The notes under the pieces were generated by a model. It made no database searches. It had not been told where the DNA came from and worked only from the letters and a program-made list of their open reading frames with translations. Below are positions 20,350 to 30,336 of a stretch of 64,000 bases of DNA, in pieces. The stretch is from Corynebacterium lactis. Its GTDB lineage: Bacteria; Actinomycetota; Actinomycetes; Mycobacteriales; Mycobacteriaceae. The stretch is from NCBI RefSeq assembly GCF_900519355.1, contig NZ_ULHE01000001.1, forward strand, positions 496,001 through 560,000, given 5' to 3'. The translations under genes were made by a program, and so were the position numbers. Within the stretch, counting starts at the first letter, position 1; every line of letters starts with the position of its first letter.

Positions 20350-21642
20350 GTGAGTGAGGCTGTCATTCCTACCGAAGATCTTTTGAACAGCGAAATTGGC
20401 GCCGCGGCCGCCTCGTCGGCGCAGCGCGCGCTGGACCAGGAGCGCCAGGAGCTTGCCGACGCCCTGAACGTTTCTACCGATGAGGTGGAAAAGGCAACGG
20501 AGAACCTTTCCCCCGGCTCGAAGGGCGGGTTCGACTCGGAGACTCGCCGGGCGATTCGTGTGGCCAAGCGCGTCATCGTCAAGATCGGCTCGTCCTCGCT
20601 GACCGGTCCGGATGGGCGAACCGACCCGGAGCGCATCGACTTCATCGCGGATGCCCTGGAAAAACGCATGGGTGTTAGCGACGTCATCGTGGTGTCCTCT
20701 GGCGCCGTGGCCTCGGGCATGGGTCCGTTGGGGCTGAAGACGCGTCCGACCGACTTGGCGACGAAGCAGGCGGCCGCTGCCGTCGGTCAGGTACGCCTTG
20801 CTCAGGAGTGGGGCCGTTCCTTTGAGCGCTACGGCAGGACCAGTGCACAGGTGCTTTTGACCGCTGCGGACGCGGGCATTCGCAGCCGCGCGCGCAATGC
20901 GCAGCGCACTATCGACCGTCTGAGGCAGCTCGGCGCCGTCCCGATTGTCAACGAGAATGACACGGTGGCGACCTCCGAGTTCCGCTTCGGAGACAACGAC
21001 CGGCTCGCGGCCTTGGTCAGCCACCTGGCCTACTGCGACGCGCTGATCCTGCTCAGTGATGTCGATGGCCTCTATGATCGCAACCCCGCGGATCCGGGGG
21101 CGAAGTTCGTCCCAGAGGTGCGCAGCGGCAACGACCTCAAGGGCGTCGTCGCGGGCGAGGGTGGGGCTCTCGGCACCGGTGGCATGGCGTCGAAGGTGTC
21201 GGCGGCTCGTCTGGCCTCCCGAGGCGGAGTGCCGGTGCTGCTGACCTCCACGGCCAACATCGAGCGTGCCCTTGATACCGCTGACGTGGGCACGGCCTTT
21301 GCCCCGAAGGAGAACCGGCTGAGCGCTTGGAAGTTCTGGATGCTCTATGCCGCGGACAGTTCCGGGCTGCTCCGTTTGGACGCGGGCGCGGTCAAGGCCG
21401 TGACGCAGGGGCGTAAGTCGCTGCTGCCCGTGGGCATCACGGCGGTCGACGGCGAATTCTCGGCCGGCGACATCGTAGACCTCATCGGTCCGAACGGTGA
21501 GGTTGTCGGACGCGGCGAGGTCGCCTATGACTCCGAGGAGCTTCTCGGGATGATTGGCTACCACACTGAAGAGCTTCCACGGGATATGCAAAAGCCCGTG
21601 GTACACGCCGATTACCTATCGGATTTCGCCTCTAGGGCATAA
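20350..21642 (+). CDS. proB: Glutamate 5-kinase
   Basis: First step of proline synthesis: phosphorylates glutamate. The amino-acid-kinase domain starts around residue 68 ([12 protein letters not shown]), with [22 protein letters not shown] and [11 protein letters not shown] for substrate binding. A C-terminal PUA domain begins near 330. About 65 residues precede the kinase domain, longer than most ProB proteins. The open frame reaches 20314, but that lies inside a hairpin, so GTG 20350 ([12 protein letters not shown]) is preferred. There is no good ribosome binding site, and a still later start is possible. Its stop overlaps the sortase ATG by one base. Confidence 0.93.
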   Translation: MSEAVIPTEDLLNSEIGAAAASSAQRALDQERQELADALNVSTDEVEKATENLSPGSKGGFDSETRRAIRVAKRVIVKIGSSSLTGPDGRTDPERIDFIADALEKRMGVSDVIVVSSGAVASGMGPLGLKTRPTDLATKQAAAAVGQVRLAQEWGRSFERYGRTSAQVLLTAADAGIRSRARNAQRTIDRLRQLGAVPIVNENDTVATSEFRFGDNDRLAALVSHLAYCDALILLSDVDGLYDRNPADPGAKFVPEVRSGNDLKGVVAGEGGALGTGGMASKVSAARLASRGGVPVLLTSTANIERALDTADVGTAFAPKENRLSAWKFWMLYAADSSGLLRLDAGAVKAVTQGRKSLLPVGITAVDGEFSAGDIVDLIGPNGEVVGRGEVAYDSEELLGMIGYHTEELPRDMQKPVVHADYLSDFASRA

Positions 21643-22367
21643 TGAACGACATGCTAGCCAAAGTCGTTGGATTCATCGGGGAGCTCCTGCTGACAGCAGG
21701 CGTGCTCGCCGCGCTCTTCGCTTTCTACCTCCTGTACTGGACAGGCCTGGAAACCAGCAAGATTCAGAACGAGGCCAAGGATAACCTGCGCAATTCCTGG
21801 TCGGCGCCGGTATCTGCAAACCCGACGGTGCCGGGGGAGGCGCCGCAGGAGGGGAGCCCCGTCGCGTGGCAGCAGGGAAGCGCTGTCGCACTGCTTTCAG
21901 CGCCGAAGGCGGGCGTCAACGAGCTGGTCGCCTTCGAAGGCGTAGACCAGGGCGTCCTCGCGGGCGGCCCCGGCCACTACCCGGGCACTGCGCTTCCGGG
22001 GCAGGTGGGGAACTCCTCTTTCGCCGCGCACCGTGACGGCCACGGCGCCCCCTTCGACAACATCGACCGCCTGCACACCTGTGACGACATCACGGTGGAG
22101 ACGCAGGAGGCTATCTACCATTACAAGGTCCTCCCGGACGATGGGCTTGCTGGCGAGGGACAGGCTTTTGACTGTGTTCCCGACGGCATCGAAATCCCCA
22201 AGGTGCAGGGCCAGCACATTGTTACCCCGGACCGCAGCGACGTGATCCTGCCCGTCGGTGGCGCCCAGATGCTGACATGGACCACCTGCCACCCGCAGTG
22301 GGATAACACGCACCGCCTGATCATCCACGCCGTCCTGGCTCAGACTGAAATGAAGGAGGCTGCCTAA
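21642..22367 (+). CDS. Class E sortase
   Basis: Membrane-anchored transpeptidase that in actinobacteria cleaves LAxTG-type signals and attaches proteins to the cell wall. The 241 residues start with one membrane helix (about 12-34). The catalytic triad typical of sortases is present: His130 in SFAAHRDGHG, Cys216 in TWTTCHP and Arg225 in NTHRLIIHA. The ATG overlaps the proB stop (TAATG), so it is translated from the proline operon. A 50-residue membrane protein follows directly. No obvious sortase substrate is encoded in this window. Confidence 0.9.
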   Translation: MNDMLAKVVGFIGELLLTAGVLAALFAFYLLYWTGLETSKIQNEAKDNLRNSWSAPVSANPTVPGEAPQEGSPVAWQQGSAVALLSAPKAGVNELVAFEGVDQGVLAGGPGHYPGTALPGQVGNSSFAAHRDGHGAPFDNIDRLHTCDDITVETQEAIYHYKVLPDDGLAGEGQAFDCVPDGIEIPKVQGQHIVTPDRSDVILPVGGAQMLTWTTCHPQWDNTHRLIIHAVLAQTEMKEAA

Positions 22368-22368
22368 G

Positions 22369-22521
22369 ATGTATGCAGCACTGTGGCGCGCTCTTCCGGG
22401 CCCCTGGTGGGTCCGTCTCATCATTACGCTGATTATCCTGGTCGTCCTCTTCTTCGTCTTAATGGACTACGTTTTCCCGTGGCTGGCAGCTCAGATGCCG
22501 TCGAACGACGTCTCCGTGTAG
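22369..22521 (+). CDS. Small single-span membrane protein next to sortase
   Basis: A 50-residue open frame, ATG 22369 to TAG 22521, begins 1 base after the sortase stop and is preceded by AAGGAGG (22352-22358). It starts MYAALWRALPGPWWVRLI, continues with a strongly hydrophobic helix (about residues 16-35) and ends with a short polar tail. A similar tiny Trp-rich membrane protein next to class E sortases is familiar to me in corynebacteria, but I know of no assigned function. The good ribosome binding site and tight spacing support real translation. Confidence 0.75.
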   Translation: MYAALWRALPGPWWVRLIITLIILVVLFFVLMDYVFPWLAAQMPSNDVSV

Positions 22522-22551
22522 TTACGCCCTACAGCCGGAGCGCGCCGCGGT

Positions 22552-22557
22552 TATGCT
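22552..22557 (+). promoter_or_regulatory. -10 element (TATGCT) of proA, leaderless start
   Basis: TATGCT ends six bases before ATG 22564, and no ribosome binding site lies between. proA would have its own promoter, separate from proB and the sortase. Confidence 0.6.
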
Positions 22558-22563
22558 TAACGC

Positions 22564-23901
22564 ATGACTGCAACGGATAATGCGCACACAAACGGGAACG
22601 ATCATTCTTCTACCGCCTTGCTGACCCCTCAGCGCGCCGCCGAGCGCGCCGAGGTTTTAGACAAGGCCACAAAGGCGAAGGCTGTCGCGGGGGAGCTGGC
22701 CCGCTTTACGTCGGCACGCAAAAACGAGCTGCTGCTCGCGGCTGCGGATGCGCTCGTGGCCCGCACCGACGATATTTTGGCTGCTAATGCCTCCGATATC
22801 GAGGCGGGGAAGCTAAGGGGCCTGTCGGATTCGTTGCTGGACCGCCTGCGCCTGGACTCGCAGCGGGTGGAGGGGATCGCCGGGGGCCTGCGCCAGGTCG
22901 CGGCCCTGCCGGACCCGGTGGGTGAGGTCCTGCGGGGGCGGACGCTTCCCAACGGCATTAAGCTCTCGCAGGTCCGCGTGCCGCTGGGCGTGATGGGCAT
23001 GGTGTACGAGGCTCGCCCGAACGTGACGGTGGATGCCTTTGGCCTCGCACTGAAGTCCGGAAACGTGGCGCTGCTGCGTGGCTCGAAGTCGGCGGTGAAC
23101 TCGAATACCAAGCTGGTTGAGATCCTCCGTGAGGTGCTGGCCGCGCACGGCGCGCCGGAGGACCTCGTGCAGTTGCTACCCTGCGAGACGCACGATTCGG
23201 TTCAGGACCTGATTACCGCCCGTGGCCTGGTGGACGTCGTCATTCCCCGCGGCGGAGCCGGCCTGATCGAGGCGGTTGTGACCCGCGCGACGGTCCCCGC
23301 GATTGAGACCGGCACCGGCAACTGCCACATTTACGTCGACGCCTCCGCCGACATCGACGAGGCCATCTCCCTGATGCTCAACGGCAAGACCCGCCGCCCG
23401 AGCGTGTGCAACGCCACCGAGACCGTCCTGATTGACTCCGCGCTTCCTCCCTCCGCCGTGGCCCGCATCCTGGATGCGCTTGCCGACGCCGGCGTTACCG
23501 TCCACGGCGATGCGGACAACCTGGCGGCGGCGCAGTGGTCCGGCGAGATTGTCCCCGCAACGGAGCAGGACTGGTCCGACGAGTACCTGTCGATGGACAT
23601 TGCCGCGAAGATCGTCGATGGAGTCGTGGGGGCCACAGAGCACATCGCACGGTACTCCTCGGGCCACACCGAGGCTGTTGCGGCGCGGGATTGGGGCGTG
23701 TGCCAGGAGTTCGTCGACCGCGTGGACGCGGCTGCGGTCAACATCAACGCCTCGACTGCGTTCACCGACGGCGAGCAGTACGGCTTCGGCGCGGAGATCG
23801 GCATTTCCACCCAGAAGCTCCACGCTCGGGGCCCCATGGGGCTGCCCGAGCTGACGAGCAGCAAGTGGGTCCTGGCAGGTCGTGGGCAGGTTCGTCCGTA
23901 G
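22564..23901 (+). CDS. proA: Glutamate-5-semialdehyde dehydrogenase (gamma-glutamyl phosphate reductase)
   Basis: Second step of proline synthesis: NADPH-dependent reduction of gamma-glutamyl phosphate. The 445 residues match the ProA family. The catalytic Cys lies in [10 protein letters not shown] (about residue 282), with nucleotide-binding [18 protein letters not shown] and the C-terminal [20 protein letters not shown]. It is downstream of proB but separated by the sortase pair, with its own probable leaderless promoter. One copy of the dispersed 11-mer is inside the gene (23478-23488). Confidence 0.97.
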   Translation: MTATDNAHTNGNDHSSTALLTPQRAAERAEVLDKATKAKAVAGELARFTSARKNELLLAAADALVARTDDILAANASDIEAGKLRGLSDSLLDRLRLDSQRVEGIAGGLRQVAALPDPVGEVLRGRTLPNGIKLSQVRVPLGVMGMVYEARPNVTVDAFGLALKSGNVALLRGSKSAVNSNTKLVEILREVLAAHGAPEDLVQLLPCETHDSVQDLITARGLVDVVIPRGGAGLIEAVVTRATVPAIETGTGNCHIYVDASADIDEAISLMLNGKTRRPSVCNATETVLIDSALPPSAVARILDALADAGVTVHGDADNLAAAQWSGEIVPATEQDWSDEYLSMDIAAKIVDGVVGATEHIARYSSGHTEAVAARDWGVCQEFVDRVDAAAVNINASTAFTDGEQYGFGAEIGISTQKLHARGPMGLPELTSSKWVLAGRGQVRP

Positions 23902-23931
23902 GCGTCATTCCCTCTGGGGGTGCGTGGTTGG

Positions 23932-23937
23932 TAGAGT
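23932..23937 (+). promoter_or_regulatory. -10 element (TAGAGT) of nadD, leaderless start
   Basis: TAGAGT ends seven bases before ATG 23945, with no ribosome binding site. It supports this ATG rather than the upstream start allowed by the open frame. Confidence 0.6.
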
Positions 23938-23944
23938 CCCATAC

Positions 23945-24706
23945 ATGTCTGACGGCACGAGTTCATCTGGAGCTACTTCATCCGGGCCTGCGCGAAAGCG
24001 GCGCATTGGGGTCATGGGTGGCACCTTTGACCCCATCCACAACGGGCACCTGGTTGCGGCCAGCGAGGTGGCGGACCATTTCGACCTCGACTTCGTGCTG
24101 TTCGTGCCAACCGGCGAGCCCTGGCAGAAGCGCGGCCGCAAGGTCTCGGACAGCGAGGACCGCTACTTGATGACCGTCATTGCGACTGCGTCCAACCCCC
24201 GGTTCTCGGTCTCTCGTGTGGACATCGACCGCCCGGGAGACACCTATACAGTGGACACGCTGCGCGACCTGAAGGTCATCTACCCGGACGCCGACCTGTT
24301 CTTCATCACGGGCGCGGACGCCCTGCAGAAGATCATGACGTGGAGGGACTGGGAGGAGATGTTCGACGCCGCGACGTTCGTCGGCGTCACCCGGCCCGGA
24401 ATCCAGCTCCGAAAAGAGGACCTGGAGGGGATCGACGCGACCCGACTGCACCTGATCGAGATTCCGGCAATGGCGATTTCATCGACGGATTGCCGTGCGC
24501 GCGCGTCCCAGGGCAGGCCGGTGTGGTACCTCGTGCCCGATGGCGTGGTGCAGTATATCGCCAAGCGCGGGTTGTATCAGTCCAACACGGCAACGGTGGG
24601 CGCCGTCAGCCCGGCCACGTCTGCCTGCGATACCAATGCCAGAAAGGCCCCTGGTGCTGCGGGCCCGCAGGTGGCGTCGGCAAGCGGAAGTTTGCAAGAA
24701 AATTAG
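23945..24706 (+). CDS. nadD: Nicotinate-nucleotide adenylyltransferase
   Basis: Transfers AMP to nicotinate mononucleotide in NAD synthesis. The 253 residues carry [12 protein letters not shown] (the HxGH nucleotidyltransferase motif, about residues 26-37) and the C-terminal ISSTDCR motif of NadD. The last 50 residues are an Ala/Ser-rich tail without family similarity, and it contains an exact 11-mer copy (24675-24685, Ser-Ala-Ser). Start at 23945 rather than 23882 because of the leaderless promoter and the fit to homologues. It is followed by rsfS, as in mycobacteria. Confidence 0.96.
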   Translation: MSDGTSSSGATSSGPARKRRIGVMGGTFDPIHNGHLVAASEVADHFDLDFVLFVPTGEPWQKRGRKVSDSEDRYLMTVIATASNPRFSVSRVDIDRPGDTYTVDTLRDLKVIYPDADLFFITGADALQKIMTWRDWEEMFDAATFVGVTRPGIQLRKEDLEGIDATRLHLIEIPAMAISSTDCRARASQGRPVWYLVPDGVVQYIAKRGLYQSNTATVGAVSPATSACDTNARKAPGAAGPQVASASGSLQEN

Positions 24707-24844
24707 CAAAATGCCGCGTGGACGGTACATTACAAGTACGCCATTTTTAATCTGATTGATCTTAAAATGTTGAACCCGCCGGGCCCGTATAGGGCGGCGG
24801 GAACATGCTGAAATCACTTTGCATATGAGGAGCTGAAGTCTTTC

Positions 24845-25312
24845 GTGACTGCACAAGCACGCGCCGTCGAACTGGCAACCATTGCGGCCAAGGCCGCCGA
24901 CCGGATGAAGGGCGAGGACGTCGTGGTTCTGGACGTGTCCGGTCCTGTCGTCATCACCGATGCGTTTGTCCTGGTTAGCGCCGATAACGAACGCCTGGTC
25001 AACGCTATTGTCGACGAGATCGAGGACGACCTGCGCGAGGCCGGTGCGAAGCCGGTGCGCCGCGAGGGCGTGCGCGAGGGGCGTTGGGCTCTGCTGGACT
25101 ACGGCGAGATCGTCGTCCACGTCTTCCGCTCCGAGGAGCGCGACTTCTACGGCCTGGACCGCCTGTGGAGCGACTGCCCGCGCATTGAGGTCGAGGGCCT
25201 GGAGCAGTCTGGGGCGGGCGACGCCCAGGACAAGGCGGACGCGGCTCGCAACGCTCGTTCTATCGACGAGATTCCGCTGGCAGCGCAGAACCCGGACGCG
25301 GACGAGTTCTAA
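24845..25312 (+). CDS. rsfS: Ribosomal silencing factor RsfS
   Basis: Binds L14 and blocks subunit joining when nutrients run low. It has 155 residues. The family core covers about residues 8-115, with DVVVLDVSGPVVITDAFVL and DFYGLDRLWSDCPRI; the acidic tail is variable. GTG start 24845 follows GAGGAG (24827-24832). The stop is directly followed by the GTG of the phosphatase, so the nadD-rsfS-phosphatase order matches the mycobacterial Rv2421c-Rv2419c arrangement. Confidence 0.95.
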   Translation: MTAQARAVELATIAAKAADRMKGEDVVVLDVSGPVVITDAFVLVSADNERLVNAIVDEIEDDLREAGAKPVRREGVREGRWALLDYGEIVVHVFRSEERDFYGLDRLWSDCPRIEVEGLEQSGAGDAQDKADAARNARSIDEIPLAAQNPDADEF

Positions 25313-26056
25313 GTGGCGGGGGCTCGCGAAGCGCACGTAGGCACACGTCGTCGCCTGATTATGCTCAGGCACGGCCAGACCTCCTACAACGCCACGGGGC
25401 GCATGCAGGGGCAGCTGGACACGCAGCTCTCCGACACCGGCGTGGCGCAGGCGGAGGCCGTGGCGGCGTACCTGGTGGAGACCGAGAAGAAGATCACGAG
25501 GATCATTTCTTCCGACCTCGCCCGGGCCGCGGACACCGCGCGGGCGCTGGCGAGGGCTACCGGGGTGGAGCTGACCCTGGATAGTCGCCTGCGCGAGACC
25601 AACCTCGGCGTGTGGCAGGAGCGCACCTACGACGAGATCGATGCCGAGTTTCCCGGCATGCGCGACCGGTGGCGCCACGACATGCACTGGGCGCCCGAAG
25701 GCGGAGAGACCCGCTTCGAGGTGTCCAACCGCATGCTCGCGGTCGTATCGGAGTTGGCGCAGGACCCGGCATGGGAGACCGACACCTTCGTCCTGGTCTC
25801 CCACGGCGGAGCTATCGCCGCAGCCGCCGCGGCCCTGCTGAACATGCCCCGCGACCACTTCAGCACGTTCAACGGCCTCGGCAATACCGCCTGGGTCGAT
25901 ATGGAGCAGCGGACCCGCGTCACCGGCGAGACGAAGTGGTACTTGAATGCCTTCAACGCCAAGGCTCGCGTGGTAGGCGCCGGGGCGGGAACGGAGCAGC
26001 GTGAGGCAGCGCAACCGGAGGGAGCACTGCCGGAGGGAGTGCCCGGTGGCCGGTGA
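25313..26056 (+). CDS. gpgP: Histidine phosphatase, probably glucosyl-3-phosphoglycerate phosphatase
   Basis: The 247 residues belong to the phosphoglycerate-mutase-like histidine phosphatases: MLRHGQTSYN (phospho-accepting His near residue 19), SSDLARAADTARAL, the acid Glu in ETNLGVWQERTYDEI and the second His in VLVSHGGAI. In mycobacteria the gene next to rsfS is GpgP, which dephosphorylates glucosyl-3-phosphoglycerate for methylglucose lipopolysaccharide synthesis. The position suggests the same role, but the substrate cannot be read from the sequence. GTG 25313 abuts the rsfS stop. The Ala/Glu/Pro-rich tail overlaps the DegV start. Confidence 0.82.
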   Translation: MAGAREAHVGTRRRLIMLRHGQTSYNATGRMQGQLDTQLSDTGVAQAEAVAAYLVETEKKITRIISSDLARAADTARALARATGVELTLDSRLRETNLGVWQERTYDEIDAEFPGMRDRWRHDMHWAPEGGETRFEVSNRMLAVVSELAQDPAWETDTFVLVSHGGAIAAAAAALLNMPRDHFSTFNGLGNTAWVDMEQRTRVTGETKWYLNAFNAKARVVGAGAGTEQREAAQPEGALPEGVPGGR

Positions 26057-27263
26057 CGGAATTGTGCGCATCGTCGTCGACGATACGGCCTGCCTCGTGC
26101 CGACGGTCGCCGAGCGACTGGACATCACGGTCGTTCCCGTCGGCCACGACGTCAGCGAGGACGAGGAGACGACCTCTGCAGTGAGCCCTTTGCGGCTGTG
26201 CGCGGCGTACGCCCGTGCGCTCGAGCGCTCCAGTTCGGAGGCGGGCGACGCCGGCGTCGTTGCGATTCACATGAGCAAGGGCCTGTCGGCGACGTGGGCC
26301 AACGCCGTGACTGCGACCGGGGTCCTCGACGGGGTTACAGTCATCGATTCCGAGACTGTCGGCGCGGGGCTCGGAGCTGCCGCGATCGCCGCCGCTAAAG
26401 CCGCACGGGCGGGGGCCTGCCGCGACGAGGTCGCCGCCGTGGCCCAGGACGTGCTGGAACGATATCGACTGTGGCTCTACGTCCCGAAGCTGGAGCCGCT
26501 GCGCAAGGGCGGCCGCATTTCCGCTGGACAAGCCATGATTTCGACCGCATTGGCAATCAAGCCGATTGTCGGCATTAAAGAGGGGGGCCTCGGGCTGGTC
26601 GCGAAGTGTCGCACCGAGGCGAAGGTCAAGCAGCGCCTGGTGGAGTTCGCCACACAGGTCGTCGAGCACAGCACGAACGTCTCGCGGCCGACCCACGTGC
26701 TGCTCCACCACGCTGACGCCATCGACGATGTCGAGGAGCTGCAGGCCATGCTCGCCGAGGCCCTGCCCGAGGGCACCCGCTTCAAGATCCTGCGCCTGCC
26801 CGATTCCCTTATCGCGCACACCGGCGTCGGCGCCTACGCCGTGGGCATCATTTCCGGCGGCTCGCCAGGAGCCACCGACGTGGACTTCCACCGCGAGCTG
26901 GGGGCGCATGTCCTCCACTCGCTTGCCGACGGTGCCCAGGACGCCAACGCGGACAGCGCCGGAGCTGAGGCCCCGCAGACCCCGCAGACCCCACGGACCC
27001 AGCAGCTAGAGCACACCCACCAGGCCCCTGCGGCAGAAGATGCGCAGCGCTCGGCGGGCCAGCGCACCCAGGTCACGGATGAGCAGGGGATCCCGCTGTT
27101 CACCACTGTCGCTTCCAAGTTGCCGACCTGGAGCGAGAACCGAAGGATGGCGATGGAGAAGGCCGATCGCCTGGCGAAGGCCATCGCCGACCTTCGGCGC
27201 AGGGACAAGTCGGACCCGGAGGGAGCGTCCTTCGGACAGGGCGAGGAAGACATTGACTCCTAG
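26046..27263 (+). CDS. DegV family protein (fatty-acid binding) with C-terminal extension
   Basis: DegV proteins bind a fatty acid, and in Firmicutes they deliver it to fatty acid kinase. Residues 1-285 match the family, with a short TACLVPTVAERLDITVVPV start and GGRISAGQAMISTALAIKPI. The 120-residue tail, rich in Gln, Thr, Pro and Ala and ending in a charged helix, is unusual. The frame opens at 26001, but GTG 26046 overlaps the upstream stop and has GGAGGGAG (26032-26039) at six bases, so I start there. 405 residues. A copy of the dispersed 11-mer is at 26921-26931. Confidence 0.88.
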   Translation: MAGDGIVRIVVDDTACLVPTVAERLDITVVPVGHDVSEDEETTSAVSPLRLCAAYARALERSSSEAGDAGVVAIHMSKGLSATWANAVTATGVLDGVTVIDSETVGAGLGAAAIAAAKAARAGACRDEVAAVAQDVLERYRLWLYVPKLEPLRKGGRISAGQAMISTALAIKPIVGIKEGGLGLVAKCRTEAKVKQRLVEFATQVVEHSTNVSRPTHVLLHHADAIDDVEELQAMLAEALPEGTRFKILRLPDSLIAHTGVGAYAVGIISGGSPGATDVDFHRELGAHVLHSLADGAQDANADSAGAEAPQTPQTPRTQQLEHTHQAPAAEDAQRSAGQRTQVTDEQGIPLFTTVASKLPTWSENRRMAMEKADRLAKAIADLRRRDKSDPEGASFGQGEEDIDS

Positions 27264-27330
27264 CGTTATCCACAGGCCCGAATCTATCCACAGCTAGCCC
27301 CTCGCGGGCTCTCGACAGAGGGTCTTCGCG

Positions 27331-28128
27331 GTGGGCAATTCGCTACTGTCTCGGGCCGTGAGCACCCTGCGAGATAGACTCTCCGATTTCCTCGAACCCA
27401 TCGACGCCGACGATAAACTGGCCATCGACTTTTCCACCCGCAGCGTCGCGCTTTCTCCGCGTGCGGCAACCGCGGCCGTAGCGATTGCCGTGGCAGTAGC
27501 GCTCGGGGCTTTGGCCGCCCTGTGGTGGCCTGCGGGTGAGTCCGCGACGATGCCGACACCGGTCCCCGCCGAATCGGCGGTGGCTCAGGCGACGCACGGA
27601 AGCGCAGCCGCTCCCGGTTCTGTGGGGCCCTCGCCGTCGACAAGCGAGCCTGCGCCCACCGCCAGCGGGCCTCTGATCGTTTCGGTGGTGGGCCTCGTTC
27701 ATAGGCCGGGCGTGGTGGAGGTGCGTGCGGGCGCGCGGGTCATCGAGGCGATTGATAAGGCCGGGGGTCTGCTTCCCGAGGCCAACCCTGCGAGCGTCAA
27801 CCTTGCTGCTCCGCTTGCCGACGGTCAACAGATTGTCGTCGGCCTGGAGCCAGCGACAACGGGGCCCGTTCCGGGCGCAGGAAGCGGAGGCCCTCAGGCC
27901 GCCGGAGGCGCGAGGGATTCAGCGGGTAGTGGGTCCGGCGCCATCAATATCAATACCGCGACGGCGACGCAGCTAGAGGAGCTGCCCGGCATCGGCCCGG
28001 CGACGGCGGCGAAGATTGTGGGGCACAGGGAGAAGAACGGGCCGTTCCCGAGCGTCGATGCGCTGGAGGAGGTCCCCGGCATCGGGCCGGCCAAGATCGA
28101 AGCGCTGCGAGATGCCGCGACGGTCTGA
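27331..28128 (+). CDS. comEA: ComEA family DNA-binding competence protein
   Basis: Membrane-tethered receptor that binds incoming double-stranded DNA in transformation systems. The 265 residues comprise a short cytoplasmic part, one membrane helix (about 49-68, [17 protein letters not shown]), a Pro/Ser/Thr-rich linker, an SLBB-type domain (about 112-175, [20 protein letters not shown]) and a tandem helix-hairpin-helix domain (about 205-265, [20 protein letters not shown]). GTG start 27331. It contains one dispersed 11-mer (27813-27823). comEC overlaps its 3' end. Confidence 0.93.
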   Translation: MGNSLLSRAVSTLRDRLSDFLEPIDADDKLAIDFSTRSVALSPRAATAAVAIAVAVALGALAALWWPAGESATMPTPVPAESAVAQATHGSAAAPGSVGPSPSTSEPAPTASGPLIVSVVGLVHRPGVVEVRAGARVIEAIDKAGGLLPEANPASVNLAAPLADGQQIVVGLEPATTGPVPGAGSGGPQAAGGARDSAGSGSGAININTATATQLEELPGIGPATAAKIVGHREKNGPFPSVDALEEVPGIGPAKIEALRDAATV

Positions 28129-30294
28129 GCGGGGTGGGCAAGGAACCGACGCCCGGGCTGCTGCACAGCCCCAGCGAACCGGTGATGCAGTAGAGCCGGG
28201 GCGCGCCTGGCGGGAGCGAAGTGTGCTGGGCCGGGCCGCGCTGGACCTGCGCCTGGTCCCAGCCGCTCTGGCAGTGTGGGCCTCGGTGGCGCTGCTGCTC
28301 GCGGTCCCGGAGGCAGGGCTGGTCCTCCTTGCTGCAGGTGTGGCAGTGGTGGCAGTGATGCTGTGGCTTCGGCGACTACAGACCAGCCGCAAGTCCTCCG
28401 CCCGAGCGGTGCTCTTTGCTTCCAGGGCCCTGCCAACCGCGGTGGCTCCCGTGCTGGTAGCTTCGGTGGGCCTCGCGTCTACGTGGCTGCAGATTCGTCG
28501 GGCTGCGCGGCACCCGCTGTATGCCGAGGTCGGGGGAGTGGCCACGACGAGGCTAACGCTGGCCAGCGACCCGGAAATGACAAAATTTGGGGCCAGTGCG
28601 ACCGCCAGCGTTCCCGGCGTGCCCGGCCGAGTGCCCGTTTTTGGCGACGAGGACTTGCTGGGCCTGCGCAGGGACATGGTCGTGGAGTCCTCCGTAGCGG
28701 TGCGGGAGTCCACGCGGCCCAGTCTGAGCGGGCTGCAGCTAACCCTGCGAGGCGACGCCGAGATCATCCGCGACGCCTCCGGAGTAACGGCTAGGGTGCG
28801 GCAGACGCTGCGCGAGGTCGCCGAACCACTCTGGCCCGGCGCCGACCGGCTCTTTCCCGCGATGGCCATCGGCGACGAGAGCCGCTTCAGCCCCGCCGAC
28901 CGGGCGCTGCTCAACGATTCCGGGCTCTCCCACCTCTCGGCGGTCTCGGGCGCAATCGTCGCGTTGGTGGTGGGCGCAGCGATGCTGGCGATGAGCTGGG
29001 TCGGCCCCCGCGTACGCGTGTCCGTGGCGGGCGCTGTGCTCGTTGGCTTCGTGGCAGTCGTCGGCGTAGAACCTTCGGTGCTGCGCGCCGCCGTAACCGG
29101 AACAGTAGGCCTGGTTGCCATCCTCGTGGGCCGCGCCGGCAGTCGGTGGCCGCCTTGTCTGCTGGGGTCATCGGCCTGATCGTCGCCTTCCCCGAGCTGG
29201 CCGTATCCGTAGGATTCGCGCTGTCCGTGATTGCGACCGCTGGCCTCGTGCTGCTCGCCGAGCCCTTGTCCCGGAGGCTGATTCTCTACGACCGAGTGGC
29301 CACACTTCCCGCGCCCGTGGTCCGCGCTGTCGCGGTCGCAATTGTCGCCCACCTGGCGACCATGCCGGTCCTGGGGATCCTCGTCGGCAAGGTCAGCAAC
29401 ACGTCCATCGCCGCGAACCTGCTTGCCGCACCCGCGGTGGCTCCCGTGACTATCGCGGGCTCCCTCGCCGCATTCGCCGCTGCTCTTAGCCTGCCATTGC
29501 TCCCGCAGGCCCTGGCTTACGTTGCCGCACCGTTTGCCTGGTGGATCTACCAGGTCGCGCAGGTTTTTTCGTCCCTCTCCGCTCCCGCCGCGACGCCCGC
29601 GAGCATCGTCGCATCCTGCCTCATCACCGCCCTTTGCTTTACGACGCTGTGGCAGTGGCCAAGGGCTTCGACCCGAATTGCCGCCGCAGCGACCGTGGCC
29701 TCGGGGCTGTTTCTGACGGTGACGGCTGCCCTCGGCCTCGATATTCCGAGGGCAACTCCGGACTGGGACGCCGCGGTGTGCTGGGAGAAGGACGGGCCGG
29801 TCTTTCTTAGATGGGACGTCGGGGCTATCACGGAGCAGCCGGAGGCATCGGCAATGCCAGGGCTGTCGGGAGGGGCGCGGCGGTCGGGAGGGCAGGGAGA
29901 GCCGGGCCTCACGGATCGCGCCGGTCGTCGGTGCCGCACCGCGCTGGGGCTTGACTCTGCTCCGGCCCATTCGGCGACAGCGTCCGAGGCTCGCGCGTTA
30001 GTGGTGGAGTCGCCGTCCTACATAGGGCAATCGGCGACCGGGGACGCGGGGCCGTCGGCAAGCGGGGCTGGCAACGTCGACGTGGCCAGCGGGACGGAAC
30101 CGCGGTGGATTGTGGCCCTGGAGTGTGGCGAGCGGATCCGGCAGGACGTGCGCACCCCCGCGGGAATCCCGGTGGTGTGCCTGGGGAGGGACGGGCCGCA
30201 GGCGCTGTACGCGGACGGCAGCGTGTGGCGGGGCCGCCATGAAGAGGGGACATGGCAGCGTAGAATCTACGGGACTGGGGCAGGCGTCAGGTAG
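28112..30294 (+). CDS. comEC: ComEC/Rec2 family DNA translocation channel (frameshifted in this sequence)
   Basis: Polytopic membrane protein that passes single-stranded DNA through the membrane in competence. The N-terminal hydrophobic part is followed by the competence domain ([20 protein letters not shown]) and several membrane helices. The C-terminal 160 residues are low-complexity, without a recognisable metallo-beta-lactamase domain. The frame breaks at 29140/29141: ...VGRAG is followed by SRWPPCL, while [20 protein letters not shown] continues in another frame. One missing C restores about 728 residues. ATG 28112 overlaps comEA by 17 bases; a later GTG (28223) is an alternative. An 11-mer copy lies at 30053-30063. 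Confidence 0.87.
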
Positions 30295-30336
30295 GCGTCT
30301 CGCGCCCGGGTTTGGCAAACGGTAGGAGGTTCGGCA

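Noticed and set aside
27973..29970. 665-codon antisense open frame opposite comEC
   Set aside because: Ser/Thr/Arg-rich shadow; comEA/comEC on the plus strand have clear domains and ribosome-linked overlaps.
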